A DNA stretch of 64,000 nucleotides from positions 49,940-113,939 of the forward strand of contig CAYRFE010000004.1 in NCBI GenBank assembly GCA_964423645.1, read 5' to 3'. The position numbers and the translations under genes are program-made. The stretch's first letter is position 1. Each line of letters starts with the position of its first letter. Origin of the DNA: CAYRFE01 sp964423645 [NCBI: uncultured bacterium]. GTDB lineage: Bacteria > Macinerneyibacteriota > Macinerneyibacteria > Macinerneyibacteriales. This document shows positions 25,059-33,968 of this stretch, piece after piece. The notes beneath the pieces were generated by a model. It saw nothing but the letters and a program-made list of their open reading frames with translations, ran no database searches and was not told where the DNA came from.

Positions 25059-25711
25059 GATTTGATAAAAACAAACCCTGCTACACCGTCACATGTGTCT
25101 ATATAATCAAGTCGAAGACGCGCGGTTGTAGCGGCATCCTCTATATCATGACGGGACGCGATAAACCATGAGAACGCTTCGGTCATGCTTTTATACCGAA
25201 GAGTTCCCTCAATATGCGTTGAAGCTGATAACTTATACGCATGTGGGTCGGTGGCGGTCAGAAGAATTCGTCCGTTTGGTGACAACACCTTTGCGCACGA
25301 GCGAAACAGCCGAACGATATCATCGGTTGAATGACAAATACCAACCGTATTTCCCATAAGCACTACTGTATCTGCACGGAGTGTGTGGGGCAAGTCGAAT
25401 GCGTCAGCAAGAATATACGAATGCACTCCTCGCTCCGTTGCGATTTGCCGCATCACATTGCTTGAATCAACAGGAATGACCGTATACTTCTTTTTCTGCA
25501 AATATCCGCTGATACGCCCCGGCCCAGCACCACAGTCTAGGATCGTGCCCCGAACATATCGAAGTAACCTTTTTTCAATTGTAAAAAATTGGCGATACCC
25601 CGTAAAATAATATGATAAATCTTCATCAAAGGTTCCCACCGTTGATGCAATAACAAGCGGTGATCGCTCACCGTGTGCATAATCACTATACGCGGTTTCT
25701 AGAAGAGTCAT
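25055..25711 (-). CDS. Class I SAM-dependent methyltransferase
   Basis: 218 residues. SAM-binding motif I is ILDCGAGPGRISG (about 56-68), motif II VIPVDSS, and motif IV VVLMGNTVGI. The N-terminal region (YFTGYRQFFTIEK) is specific to this protein and may form the substrate lid. The gene overlaps the hflX stop by 26 bases and the pseudouridine synthase start by four, so it is tightly coupled to two RNA/ribosome-related genes; an RNA or small-molecule substrate is equally possible. Confidence 0.8.
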   Translation of the reverse strand: MTLLETAYSDYAHGERSPLVIASTVGTFDEDLSYYFTGYRQFFTIEKRLLRYVRGTILDCGAGPGRISGYLQKKKYTVIPVDSSNVMRQIATERGVHSYILADAFDLPHTLRADTVVLMGNTVGICHSTDDIVRLFRSCAKVLSPNGRILLTATDPHAYKLSASTHIEGTLRYKSMTEAFSWFIASRHDIEDAATTARLRLDYIDTCDGVAGFVFIKS

Positions 25712-26801
25712 ACCATTGGTCGTATTGACGAAGAAGTGCTATTTTTAAATCGGTTATATTCTGTGCGCCTTTCACTGAAACGAAGACCGCATTCAAATCA
25801 CGAAACGCAATACGCATTGAGGTCAGGTCTTCTTCGCTCAACAGATCAATCTTATTGAACACAAAAATTCGCGGTTTTTCATCAACTTTTAATTCTTTGA
25901 GCACGTCATCGACAACACCCATTTTATGAGCCAGTCCCTTACTTCCGACATCAATGACTTCAACGATCAGATCAGCATACCGAAGCTCGTCAAGCGTCGA
26001 TTTAAAGGACGCCACCAATTGATGCGGAAGATTGCTAATAAATCCGACCGTATCGGAAATAAGCAGATTGCGCCCATTCGTACCGTCATCAATGAATACG
26101 GTTCGAGTCGTTGTGTCAAGTGTAGCAAATAACTTATCTTCAATATAAAGATCTTTTTTCGAGAGTAATTTCAAAAGTGACGATTTCCCCGCATTGGTAT
26201 ACCCGACTATCGATACCGAATAATCGTCGTGACGATTTTTTCGTTGTGTCGTACGTACCGTTTCCAGTTTTTTTAACTTATCTTTTAAAAATGATATTTT
26301 CTTTCGTATTGCCTGACGGTCCATTTCGATCTGTTTTTCTCCGGGGCCACGGAAACCCGATCCGCCTTGTTGTTTGAAAATATGCGTCCATTGATGACGT
26401 AAGCGGGAACGCATGAATTCAAGCTCGGCAAGCTGTACTTGAAGTTTAGCCTCATTGGTGCGAGCATGGCGATCAAATATTTCAAGAATGACTTGCTGAC
26501 GGTCGATAACACTTCGACCAAACAGCTTTTCTAAATTACGTTGCTGAATCGGTGATAAACTCACATTAACGATCACCATTTTAATCTCTTTGTGTTCTTC
26601 AAGATATGCTGCGATCTCATCGCATTTACCTTTACCGAAATAGTGTGCGGCTTCTATTCGATCAGTACGCTGTGAGAACGTTTCGATAACGTCCCCACCC
26701 CACGTATCGACAAGAGATTCTATTTCGTCTGCAAGCTCGATAGGATCATCTTGTTGTGCAATATGATTGACAATACAACACATTATTTTTTCTAATGCCA
26801 T
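25686..26801 (-). CDS. hflX: GTPase HflX
   Basis: 371 residues. N-terminal HflX domain (AHYFGKGKCDEIAAYL, SPIQQRNLEK, DRQQVILEIF, ARTNEAKLQVQLAEL), helical linker GGSGFRGPGEKQIEMDR, then the G domain: G1 GYTNAGKSSLL, G3 DTVGFISNLPHQLV, G4 NKID. HflX splits stalled or hibernating ribosomes. CAGGAGAA precedes the ATG, 16 bases after the M1-peptidase gene. Confidence 0.95.
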   Translation of the reverse strand: MALEKIMCCIVNHIAQQDDPIELADEIESLVDTWGGDVIETFSQRTDRIEAAHYFGKGKCDEIAAYLEEHKEIKMVIVNVSLSPIQQRNLEKLFGRSVIDRQQVILEIFDRHARTNEAKLQVQLAELEFMRSRLRHQWTHIFKQQGGSGFRGPGEKQIEMDRQAIRKKISFLKDKLKKLETVRTTQRKNRHDDYSVSIVGYTNAGKSSLLKLLSKKDLYIEDKLFATLDTTTRTVFIDDGTNGRNLLISDTVGFISNLPHQLVASFKSTLDELRYADLIVEVIDVGSKGLAHKMGVVDDVLKELKVDEKPRIFVFNKIDLLSEEDLTSMRIAFRDLNAVFVSVKGAQNITDLKIALLRQYDQWYDSSRNRV

Positions 26802-26817
26802 AGATATTCTCCTGACG

Positions 26818-29202
26818 TTACGTGGTCGATGCAGGCAAGCGGCGGATCATTGCGACAAACATTGAACGATACACAAACTCAAGAGAAGAAAACACAAACA
26901 TTCCAAGGATAAAAAACCACATTGATGTCATCATCGCTTGCGTACTGACGACAAGTAGTAATAATACAGCGCATAGGGTGAAAAAATTGACTAAAAGACT
27001 CTGCATAACCAACGATTTAAAATTCATCGCAATAATCGCCTTTTTAGAAGGCATCAATAAAAGGATCTTCAACGGCTCTGCCATTGCAAGCAATAATACA
27101 AACATTGAGAATAAAAATATATTGAAATGCCCGATGGCGACAACAACAGCCGTATAAAGAGGAATGATCAAATAAAAGGCACAATCTAAAAAGAATATTT
27201 GCACTATTGAATACGTCGCGTCCGGCTCAGCATAAATGCGTATCGAATACACGGTGGAACGAATTATTGATGCAATGATTGAAATCGCAATACCCGCAAA
27301 CACAGGCACGATCCATGTCTTGATATTCGTCAGTGGCATGACAAATCCATTGAACGGAAGCGTGATCGCTTGCACAGAGGTGACAAGTCCCATCATCGAC
27401 GAATAGATCGTCACGACCGGGATCATAAAAAAACAAGTCCACGACAAAAAAACTGTATAGTCTCTGCGTATATCCGATTTGATCTTTCGAGAAAGCAACC
27501 GTAACAACACTGCACATACCGCAAGCATGCCTATCGAAGCAAATACAGGTACAACGGAAGGCGAATAATAATACGAATCCGACGGGTTTCCGTCGACCAC
27601 ATGAACAGCCGCAATGCGTGTTGTATGAACCGGTACGCTAAAAAGACGTTGCGGCACACCCTCATCCTGGTCGTTGCCCTTGCCTTTCTCTTGAACTCGT
27701 AATGACATTTCAGGCAATTGAAAATTATTTTTATGAACTCTTAACGACTCATTTTCTTTCACAATGCTATAGTTGAATGCCTCACCGGTAAGAGCGCGCT
27801 CAAATGCATCATACACCGGCGTATCCAATTTTGAAGATAAAAATTGCAATATCGTCGTTGTATCGGGATGTGAATACGAATACAAACGCACCATTTCACG
27901 AACAATTTCGTCCATCGAATTCTCTGAGATGAGTGACGCAAGCATTGAAATGACAACAGGTGCTTTCACGTATCCGTGAAAACGAGATGCTTCATCATAG
28001 CGAGTTTGAATAGATGAGTCATTTTTCATTTTAGATTTGCTGTACGCAATATATGCGAGGTCAAAATTTGAATACTTGATAGGACCGATCACACGACTTC
28101 CGCGAAGCCTGTCAAGACGAAATTCATAATACGATGTCCATCCTTCATCAAGCCACGGTTCATCGGTTTCATTAAATCCGATCACACCATAAAACCATTG
28201 ATGCGCAATCTCATGATCGATCGCACGCCCCATGAGTGACATACGTGACGTAACTTGAATAAGTGAGGGATATTCCATACCGCCGGCATCAATACCGAAC
28301 GAATCAAGCTCAACGATCGTCAATTCATCATATGGATAGTGACCTATCCATGAACTCAAATGCTCAAGTGCAAACCGTGCCCTTGTCATAACAAATTCGG
28401 TTTGAGCGGCTGAAGGTGCCCGTGAACGTACATAACGGATCGGAACAGAGTTCCACGAGTTTTTCGAGATATAAAAAGACGAAGAAAAACCAAATGTACA
28501 ATCATGAATACGGGTCCCTGCAAAGGCATAAAGGATTCGTTCGTTTTCGGCGAGCGTACTGATCGTTTTTAAATTCGCGACAACCGACAATTGAGACGGT
28601 ATGGATACGCGAAGTGTATAATCGCTGTAATCAGAAAAAAACTCCGTATAATATCGCGCGGGCTCGCACAACCAGGTATTTTCGGCTCGTAACACGCCAA
28701 TCTTGGGGAACCATTGCGAAAACCATGTTATACCGTCAGATTCATGATATCCGTAGCGTAACACACGCTGCGGAACCCTTGCTGAATACTTCATGGTAAT
28801 TATGTATTTTTTTTTTGCCGAAAACCCACCGGGAGCAATTATACGATAGACACTCGGATCGGTATGCTGCTCTGCTGATACAGAATCACCGTTTACAGCA
28901 AGCGAATCCAACATAACCCCGGGATAATTAAGTGCACGGACCGTGTCTTGGAATTGGCGGGGAGCTCCCTTGATAAGCTCTGATTCTTTTTTCAATCCAT
29001 TCCAATAGACATGAAATAAAATGTGGTCCGTATTAAATTCCGGCACAAAAACGACAGTTTGTAAGGCAGAGAACGACTTCCCGTCATCTGCTATCGTTAC
29101 ATCTATTTCATACGACACCGTACTTTCCGCAAAGAGCGAAAAGACACAAAGCAAACTACTCGATACGGTAATTAGGAGCTTCTTTAGTAATCTGCACATC
29201 AT
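26818..29202 (-). CDS. M1 family metallopeptidase with C-terminal membrane helices
   Basis: 794 residues. Signal peptide at 1-25; M1-type N-domain; GGMEYP (307-312) equivalent to the exopeptidase GXMEN motif; zinc site HEIAH at 330-334 with the third ligand Glu353 in DEGW, and the catalytic Tyr-containing region after it. From about residue 560 there are six or seven hydrophobic helices, an unusual membrane-anchored M1 arrangement. The reading frame starts inside guaB: its first 47 bases overlap the guaB 3' end, with GAAGGG seven bases before the ATG. Probably degrades peptides in the periplasm. Confidence 0.85.
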   Translation of the reverse strand: MMCRLLKKLLITVSSSLLCVFSLFAESTVSYEIDVTIADDGKSFSALQTVVFVPEFNTDHILFHVYWNGLKKESELIKGAPRQFQDTVRALNYPGVMLDSLAVNGDSVSAEQHTDPSVYRIIAPGGFSAKKKYIITMKYSARVPQRVLRYGYHESDGITWFSQWFPKIGVLRAENTWLCEPARYYTEFFSDYSDYTLRVSIPSQLSVVANLKTISTLAENERILYAFAGTRIHDCTFGFSSSFYISKNSWNSVPIRYVRSRAPSAAQTEFVMTRARFALEHLSSWIGHYPYDELTIVELDSFGIDAGGMEYPSLIQVTSRMSLMGRAIDHEIAHQWFYGVIGFNETDEPWLDEGWTSYYEFRLDRLRGSRVIGPIKYSNFDLAYIAYSKSKMKNDSSIQTRYDEASRFHGYVKAPVVISMLASLISENSMDEIVREMVRLYSYSHPDTTTILQFLSSKLDTPVYDAFERALTGEAFNYSIVKENESLRVHKNNFQLPEMSLRVQEKGKGNDQDEGVPQRLFSVPVHTTRIAAVHVVDGNPSDSYYYSPSVVPVFASIGMLAVCAVLLRLLSRKIKSDIRRDYTVFLSWTCFFMIPVVTIYSSMMGLVTSVQAITLPFNGFVMPLTNIKTWIVPVFAGIAISIIASIIRSTVYSIRIYAEPDATYSIVQIFFLDCAFYLIIPLYTAVVVAIGHFNIFLFSMFVLLLAMAEPLKILLLMPSKKAIIAMNFKSLVMQSLLVNFFTLCAVLLLLVVSTQAMMTSMWFFILGMFVFSSLEFVYRSMFVAMIRRLPASTT

Positions 29203-30619
29203 GCGGATGCCCTTCTTTCAGGCTTGCAAACGTTATTTTTACAAACCGCGCTTTTTCATGAAGCTCAGCTATGGTTTTTGCCCCGCAATAACCCATACCG
29301 GAACGAAGTCCTCCGACAAGCTGATATAATATTTCACAAACTTTTCCTTTATATGCGACACGTCCTTCAATACCTTCCGGTACGAATTTTGATTCTTCTT
29401 GAACATCTCCCTGAAAATAACGATCCTTACTGCCCTTTTTCATCGCGCTCAATGAACCCATTCCGCGATATGTTTTATAGCTTCTCCCCTGGAAAATGAT
29501 GAGTTCACCGGGGGCTTCTTCGGTCCCGGCAAGTAAATTACCTAACATGACCGTATGTGCTCCCGCGGCAAGGGCTTTTACGATATCACCGGAAAAGCGA
29601 ACACCTCCGTCGCCTATGACCGGTATACCCGCGTCAGCGGCATAGGAAACTACCTCCATGATCGCCGAAAGCTGTGGCATTCCGACTCCCGCAACAACGC
29701 GGGTCGTGCATATTGATCCCGGTCCGATACCTACTTTGAGCCCGTCTGCGCCAGCATCAATAAGTGCTTTTGCCGCTTCCTTTGTAGCAATATTTCCTGC
29801 AATAATGTCGATAGAAACGTTTTTTTTCAGATTACGAACGGTTTCAATGACATTTTTACTATGCCCGTGTGCAGTATCAACGATTACGGTATCAACACCG
29901 GCATCGATCAGATATTGCACGCGTTTAAATGCATCATCCAATATTCCGACCGCAGCACCTGCGCGAAGTCTGCCGTGTGCATCTTTACACGCTTGCGGAA
30001 AATCAATGTTTTTTTGAATGTCCTTTACGGTGATTAACCCCTTAAGATTGAAATCTTTGTCAACAACAAGAATTTTCTCTATGCGATGTTCATGCAATTT
30101 TCTTTTTGCTTCTTCGATCGTAGCCCCTTCCAGAAGCGTCACAAGACGCGGAGCCGGGGTCATGATTGTCTCGATTGTTTTGGTCGGATCTGCCGCAAAA
30201 CGAAGATCACGGCTTGTGACAATACCTTTTAACTCGTTACCCACGGTTATGGGAAATCCCGAGATACCGTATCGTTTCATATTTTCATGAGCGGTACCGA
30301 TGGTATCGGTTGGTTTTAATGTGATAGGATTCGTGATCATTCCACTTTCAAAACGCTTGACTTTATCGACCTCAAGCGCTTGCTGTTCCGGCGGCATATT
30401 CTTATGTACAATGCCGATACCGCCTTCAGCCGCGACTGCTATCGCAAGCTCAGACTCGGTAACGGTATCCATCGCCGCACTGATAATGGGAATATTAAGC
30501 GTAATGTTCCGTGTAAGTTTAGTCCGAATGTCAGCCTCGTGAGGCATCACATCGGAAGCTTGCGGTACTAATAATACGTCATCAAAAGTCAGTGCCTCGC
30601 GCTCTATTTTATTCGACAT
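29156..30619 (-). CDS. guaB: Inosine-5'-monophosphate dehydrogenase
   Basis: 487 residues, normal length. Oxidises IMP to XMP, the committed step of GMP synthesis. Seen: LTFDDVLLVPQ, two CBS domains (about 95-205), DTAHGHS, and the catalytic loop GIGPGSICTTR with the active Cys, plus GDGGVRFSGD. ATG 30619 is preceded by GGGAGG; an upstream in-frame start would translate the tRNA gene and is rejected. Lies 25 bases downstream of tRNA-Gly and shares its promoter. Confidence 0.96.
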   Translation of the reverse strand: MSNKIEREALTFDDVLLVPQASDVMPHEADIRTKLTRNITLNIPIISAAMDTVTESELAIAVAAEGGIGIVHKNMPPEQQALEVDKVKRFESGMITNPITLKPTDTIGTAHENMKRYGISGFPITVGNELKGIVTSRDLRFAADPTKTIETIMTPAPRLVTLLEGATIEEAKRKLHEHRIEKILVVDKDFNLKGLITVKDIQKNIDFPQACKDAHGRLRAGAAVGILDDAFKRVQYLIDAGVDTVIVDTAHGHSKNVIETVRNLKKNVSIDIIAGNIATKEAAKALIDAGADGLKVGIGPGSICTTRVVAGVGMPQLSAIMEVVSYAADAGIPVIGDGGVRFSGDIVKALAAGAHTVMLGNLLAGTEEAPGELIIFQGRSYKTYRGMGSLSAMKKGSKDRYFQGDVQEESKFVPEGIEGRVAYKGKVCEILYQLVGGLRSGMGYCGAKTIAELHEKARFVKITFASLKEGHPHDVQITKEAPNYRIE

Positions 30620-30643
30620 GGAAACCTCCCGGTTATAAAGAAA

Positions 30644-30716
<73 letters not shown>

Positions 30717-30726
30717 TTTGAGGTGT

Positions 30727-30754
30727 ACTATACGAAAAAATCGCAAATTGTCAA
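30727..30754 (-). promoter_or_regulatory. Strong sigma-70-like promoter of tRNA-Gly-guaB
   Basis: Minus strand: -35 TTGACA (30749-30754, consensus), 16-base spacer, -10 TATAGT (30727-30732). Expected start near 30720, four bases before the mature tRNA 5' end. Confidence 0.82.
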
Positions 30755-30787
30755 GTAAAATGTCGAATATGCGCGAATTTATTTATC

Positions 30788-30895
30788 GAGATCTTTGCGA
30801 AATTCAAAATTACTAAATATTCTTTATTCTCTAAAAAAGAGGAGTCGGGACACAAATATTGTAGTATTTTTTTGAGATACTCCGTAGCTTGCTGT
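30788..30895. repeat. Intergenic hairpin repeat, copy 5 (partial)
   Basis: Starts with GAGATCTTTGCGAAATTCAAA and keeps the TTCTCTAAAAAAGAGGAGTCGGGAC block, without the main hairpin. It is followed by GATACTCCGTAGCTTGCTGTGGGT, whose reverse complement closely matches 176-202 (CTACCCCGCAGCGAACTACGGAG region), a second shared intergenic motif. Confidence 0.5.
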
Positions 30896-30947
30896 GGGTC
30901 AGTCCTTTAACCATAAAATAAAAAATTCCTCTTCTTCATTTTTTTTC

Positions 30948-30975
30948 TTGACATATAAGAATATGCTTATATACT
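30948..30975 (+). promoter_or_regulatory. Promoter of the arsR-glutaredoxin operon
   Basis: -35 TTGACA (30948-30953), 16-base spacer, -10 TATACT (30970-30975). The predicted start falls on or beside the ATG at 30982, so the transcript is probably leaderless. Confidence 0.8.
30953..30972 (+). promoter_or_regulatory. Palindromic operator inside the arsR promoter
   Basis: Perfect inverted repeat ATATAAG-(6 bases)-CTTATAT filling the spacer between -35 and -10. Size and AT-rich character match ArsR/SmtB operators, and the position would block RNA polymerase, consistent with autorepression by the downstream product. Confidence 0.7.
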
Positions 30976-30981
30976 TAACAC

Positions 30982-31266
30982 ATGAAGACGAATACCGATT
31001 ACATACTCTGGGCTGAAAAGCTGAAGGCGATCGCGCATCCGGTTCGTTTGGTGATCCTACATCGCCTTATGAGAGGATCTTTTACCCCGCAGGATATTAT
31101 GGATGAGTTTGAAATAAGTCAGCCTGCCGTTTCACAACACATTGCGGTTATGCGTCGTTTGGGCATAATCCGTTGTAAAAAGAAAGGCATCATGATGTGT
31201 TACGGTATCGTTGACCCGGCAATAACAGAAGTATTACAAGTGGTTTTAACAGAAAAAGGAGGATAA
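30982..31266 (+). CDS. ArsR family transcriptional regulator
   Basis: 94 residues: winged helix with recognition region ISQPAVSQHIAVMRRLGIIRCKKKG. The classical ELCVCDL metal site is absent; two cysteines (Cys65 and Cys73) flank the wing, so the signal may be redox or thiol-based. No ribosome binding site before the ATG, and the promoter places the start of transcription at the ATG. It is followed after two bases by a glutaredoxin gene, suggesting control of a thiol-redox function. Confidence 0.88.
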   Translation: MKTNTDYILWAEKLKAIAHPVRLVILHRLMRGSFTPQDIMDEFEISQPAVSQHIAVMRRLGIIRCKKKGIMMCYGIVDPAITEVLQVVLTEKGG

Positions 31267-31268
31267 CT

Positions 31269-31502
31269 ATGGCAACTATTACTATCTATTCGACCCCGAC
31301 CTGTACTTACTGCAAAATGGCGAAAAGCTATCTTTCGCAAAAGAATGTTTCTTACTCTGATTTCGACGTATCAAAAGATCAGGCAAAAGCTGAAGAAATG
31401 GTACGTAAATCCGGTCAAATGGGCGTGCCCGTCATTGACATCGACGGCAAGATCATCGTCGGCTTCAACAAACCTGAAATCGACAAACTTCTCGGGTTGT
31501 AA
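31269..31502 (+). CDS. Glutaredoxin-like protein
   Basis: 77 residues, thioredoxin fold of the short NrdH/YruB class. Active site CTYC at 12-15 in STPTCTYC, cis-proline motif GVPVIDIDGK, and the C-terminal GFNKPEIDKLL typical of the family. AAAGGAGG precedes the ATG. Reduces disulfides of small proteins or glutathione-like thiols. Second gene of the arsR operon, closed by a strong terminator. Confidence 0.92.
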   Translation: MATITIYSTPTCTYCKMAKSYLSQKNVSYSDFDVSKDQAKAEEMVRKSGQMGVPVIDIDGKIIVGFNKPEIDKLLGL

Positions 31503-31510
31503 TCATTGAT

Positions 31511-31545
31511 AAGTCAGAAGTATTGTATGCTTCTGACTTTTTTTT
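31511..31545 (+). terminator. Rho-independent terminator after glutaredoxin
   Basis: Ten-base arms AAGTCAGAAG/CTTCTGACTT around a nine-base loop, followed by an uninterrupted run of T residues, nine bases after the stop codon. Confidence 0.92.
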
Positions 31546-31577
31546 ATCATTTTAAAGCGTATCATGCTAAAATAAAT

Positions 31578-32114
31578 TCAGATCGTAAAAGGCCATTCGC
31601 CCCAGTAAGTGATAGGATAGAATTCGGCGATCGACATCCCGACGACACGCACAGAAAAAGGTTCAAACCCATCGACCAATAATTGAACCGCCCGAGAGGC
31701 TTGGGATATTTCCTCAAGAATTGCCAGCGTGCAGTGAGGAATCCATTGTCCGAGCTGATAATACGGCCATTTGCTCAAACTCAATTCATCACAGCATGCG
31801 TGCACCTTTTGATTGAGCATGATCAGCGTTTCAGACATCGGCGCAGCACAAAAAACAGGGATATCAGTGACGGAAAAAACTCCGATATGGCTGAATTTTA
31901 ACTCAAACGGTTTCATTCCATTGCTTAAATCGGCAATATGGGCTTCAATTCGTTGTCGATCGGAAATTGAATTATACACCGCGAGAGTAATATGCGGAAT
32001 TGCATTTTCTACAGTGTTGAGCGAGGGAATCCCCGCATCCGTAAGCCTATCCCAATAACGTTTTATGGCGTGATTGCCGTCATCGTCAAAAATAAGTTCA
32101 ACCGCTATCGGCAT
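31578..32114 (-). CDS. 2H phosphoesterase superfamily protein (2'-5' RNA ligase-like)
   Basis: 178 residues with the two hallmark motifs HITLAV (about residue 45) and HCTLAI (about 130), each H-x-T/S-x, which form the 2H catalytic site. The size fits LigT/YjcG-like members that cleave cyclic phosphodiesters or ligate RNA ends. It lies three bases after the outer-membrane protein gene stop, so the two are co-transcribed. Substrate unknown. Confidence 0.85.
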   Translation of the reverse strand: MPIAVELIFDDDGNHAIKRYWDRLTDAGIPSLNTVENAIPHITLAVYNSISDRQRIEAHIADLSNGMKPFELKFSHIGVFSVTDIPVFCAAPMSETLIMLNQKVHACCDELSLSKWPYYQLGQWIPHCTLAILEEISQASRAVQLLVDGFEPFSVRVVGMSIAEFYPITYWGEWPFTI

Positions 32115-32117
32115 GGC

Positions 32118-32990
32118 TCATTCTTCTTCACTATAATCATCGTCGTCACTTGGTGCATCATCCGGTGTGAACCAACCGGGTGAATAATTATACTTACCCG
32201 TTGAAAAGCTTATGCTCAGCGTATTGTCATCATACCCTTTTCGCGCAAATTCATACGAAAGACTCAGCATGTATCCTTTTATCGATACGCTTTTACCGAC
32301 AACCCACCGAGAGTCCGCGGTATACCCCACTCGCAAGGAAAGAAAATCTTTCAAATTGTATTCTACGCCACCGCTTACCTGTGAATCATCGTCATCATAT
32401 AAGTGTGCATTCACGGTCAAACCTATTTTTTCCATCGGCTTATATCCTGCGCCGATTATCATGCTCCATGGTTCAGGCGCTCCATTAATTTCGGGTGCCA
32501 TGACATTTTTCCATGTATAACCGATTGCAAGATTATCACGCGCCATCATGAGAAAACCGACATCGATACCTTCATCAACGTCACCGGCGCTCTCCTGCCA
32601 ACGAAAACTAGTTCCTATGCTCAGCATTTCTCCGAAAGGTAATTGATCGAATGAACGTGAGAACGTGATAGTTTTATTATTTATATCCAGATATCTGTTT
32701 TGAATATGTGAATATGATACTCCGGCGAATGTAACATTCCACGAATAACTATGCAAATCTTTTCGATCCTGAGAAACAAAATAATTAAAATTAAAAAAAC
32801 TGTTTCCCGCATAACACTTGACGATACCGGGGTATGCAGGATTGATCATGACGCTTTGATTGACCGACCACGGGTAGGCGACCGACGAACCGCCCAAGGA
32901 TTCGTTGAACGCTGACCCTGATAGTGAAAGTGCGTGAATAGAAAAAGAAAAAAAGACCACAAGCACCGCGCCGACAACGTTACATTTCAT
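32118..32990 (-). CDS. PorV/PorQ-like outer membrane beta-barrel protein
   Basis: 290 residues. Signal peptide (VGAVLVVFFSFSIHA). The mature part starts with LGGSSVAYPWSVNQSVMINPAYPG, as in PorV/FadL-type barrels, followed by alternating aromatic/hydrophobic strands (GTSFRWQES, AIGYTWKNVM, SLRVGYTADS). The last 20 residues are highly acidic (DDAPSDDDDYSEEE), unusual for a barrel C-terminus, which normally ends in an aromatic residue. GGAGGTTG before the ATG; promoter at 33045-33072. Could function in surface export or nutrient uptake. Confidence 0.72.
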   Translation of the reverse strand: MKCNVVGAVLVVFFSFSIHALSLSGSAFNESLGGSSVAYPWSVNQSVMINPAYPGIVKCYAGNSFFNFNYFVSQDRKDLHSYSWNVTFAGVSYSHIQNRYLDINNKTITFSRSFDQLPFGEMLSIGTSFRWQESAGDVDEGIDVGFLMMARDNLAIGYTWKNVMAPEINGAPEPWSMIIGAGYKPMEKIGLTVNAHLYDDDDSQVSGGVEYNLKDFLSLRVGYTADSRWVVGKSVSIKGYMLSLSYEFARKGYDDNTLSISFSTGKYNYSPGWFTPDDAPSDDDDYSEEE

Positions 32991-33044
32991 AATTCAACCT
33001 CCGAAAAAAACATACAACTCATTTATTACGCAAAATCCTTCATA

Positions 33045-33072
33045 AGTATAGCATACGTGAAGGTTTTATCAA
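33045..33072 (-). promoter_or_regulatory. Sigma-70-like promoter of the outer-membrane protein gene
   Basis: Minus strand: -35 TTGATA (33067-33072), 16-base spacer, -10 TATACT (33045-33050); leader about 48 bases. Confidence 0.7.
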
Positions 33073-33229
33073 GACAAGGTTTTTTCAAAAACGCCCTCCC
33101 GTATCTTTACCGTCTGATACTCCTTCTATCGTAACAAAGTACAGAACCTTTTGTATCTTCTACATTATCGTTTTTCACTCGTTGGTTCGCACTCGAATCA
33201 CACGTAATCACAAATGTTTCGTTGTGCAA

Positions 33230-33967
33230 TTACTCATACGAGACAGAATCTAAAAATAAACCGTGAGCCGGAGCGGTCTGACCGGCAAATTGACGGCTTT
33301 TTGCCTCAAACATTGCATCGATACAGTCGGCATATCGCTCACCCCAACCGATCTCGATAAGGGTCCCCGCCATAATTCGAACCATGTTGTATAAAAACCC
33401 GTCGCCTTCAAAAATAATTTCCACACAATGTTCATTTTCGACAATTTCTGCAGTATAAATAGTGCGCATTGCTTTGTTTTTTGCCTTATCAGACGTAAAT
33501 GATGTAAAATCATGCTTCCCTAAAAATGAAAGGGCTGCGGTGCGCATATCTTCAATATTCAGTTTTTCTGCCACATGCCATGCATAATGTCGTTCAAATA
33601 CATTCGGATACTGCCCGTTATCAATGCGGTAGATATATCGTTTCCGTTTCGCATGAAGACGAGCGTGAAAATTATCCGCCATTTCTTCGGCATTAAATAT
33701 CACAATATCATTGGGCAGATACGTATATGCAAACTCAAGTATCGCCTGGCATGTCACCTCGGATCTTGTCTTAAAATGTGCAACTTGCGCATATGCGTGA
33801 GCACCGGCATCAGTTCTTCCCGAACCGTGGATCTCGATCTTTTCACCCGTGCATCGCGTCAGCACCGCTTCGATTTTACCTTGTATCGTCTTATCACTGT
33901 CGCCTAAACGTTGCCACCCGCGATATTTCGTACCATCATATGAAACAGTGATCTTGATGGTTCTCAT
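33230..33967 (-). CDS. truA: tRNA pseudouridine(38-40) synthase
   Basis: 245 residues, full length. Motifs: YDGTKYRGWQ, GRTDAGAHAYAQVAHF with the catalytic Asp, and FLYNMVRIMAGTLIEIG. Modifies U38-U40 of tRNA anticodon arms. The ATG at 33967 comes one base after the stop of the upstream gene; longer in-frame extensions would overlap that gene. Confidence 0.95.
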   Translation of the reverse strand: MRTIKITVSYDGTKYRGWQRLGDSDKTIQGKIEAVLTRCTGEKIEIHGSGRTDAGAHAYAQVAHFKTRSEVTCQAILEFAYTYLPNDIVIFNAEEMADNFHARLHAKRKRYIYRIDNGQYPNVFERHYAWHVAEKLNIEDMRTAALSFLGKHDFTSFTSDKAKNKAMRTIYTAEIVENEHCVEIIFEGDGFLYNMVRIMAGTLIEIGWGERYADCIDAMFEAKSRQFAGQTAPAHGLFLDSVSYE

Positions 33968-33968
33968 A

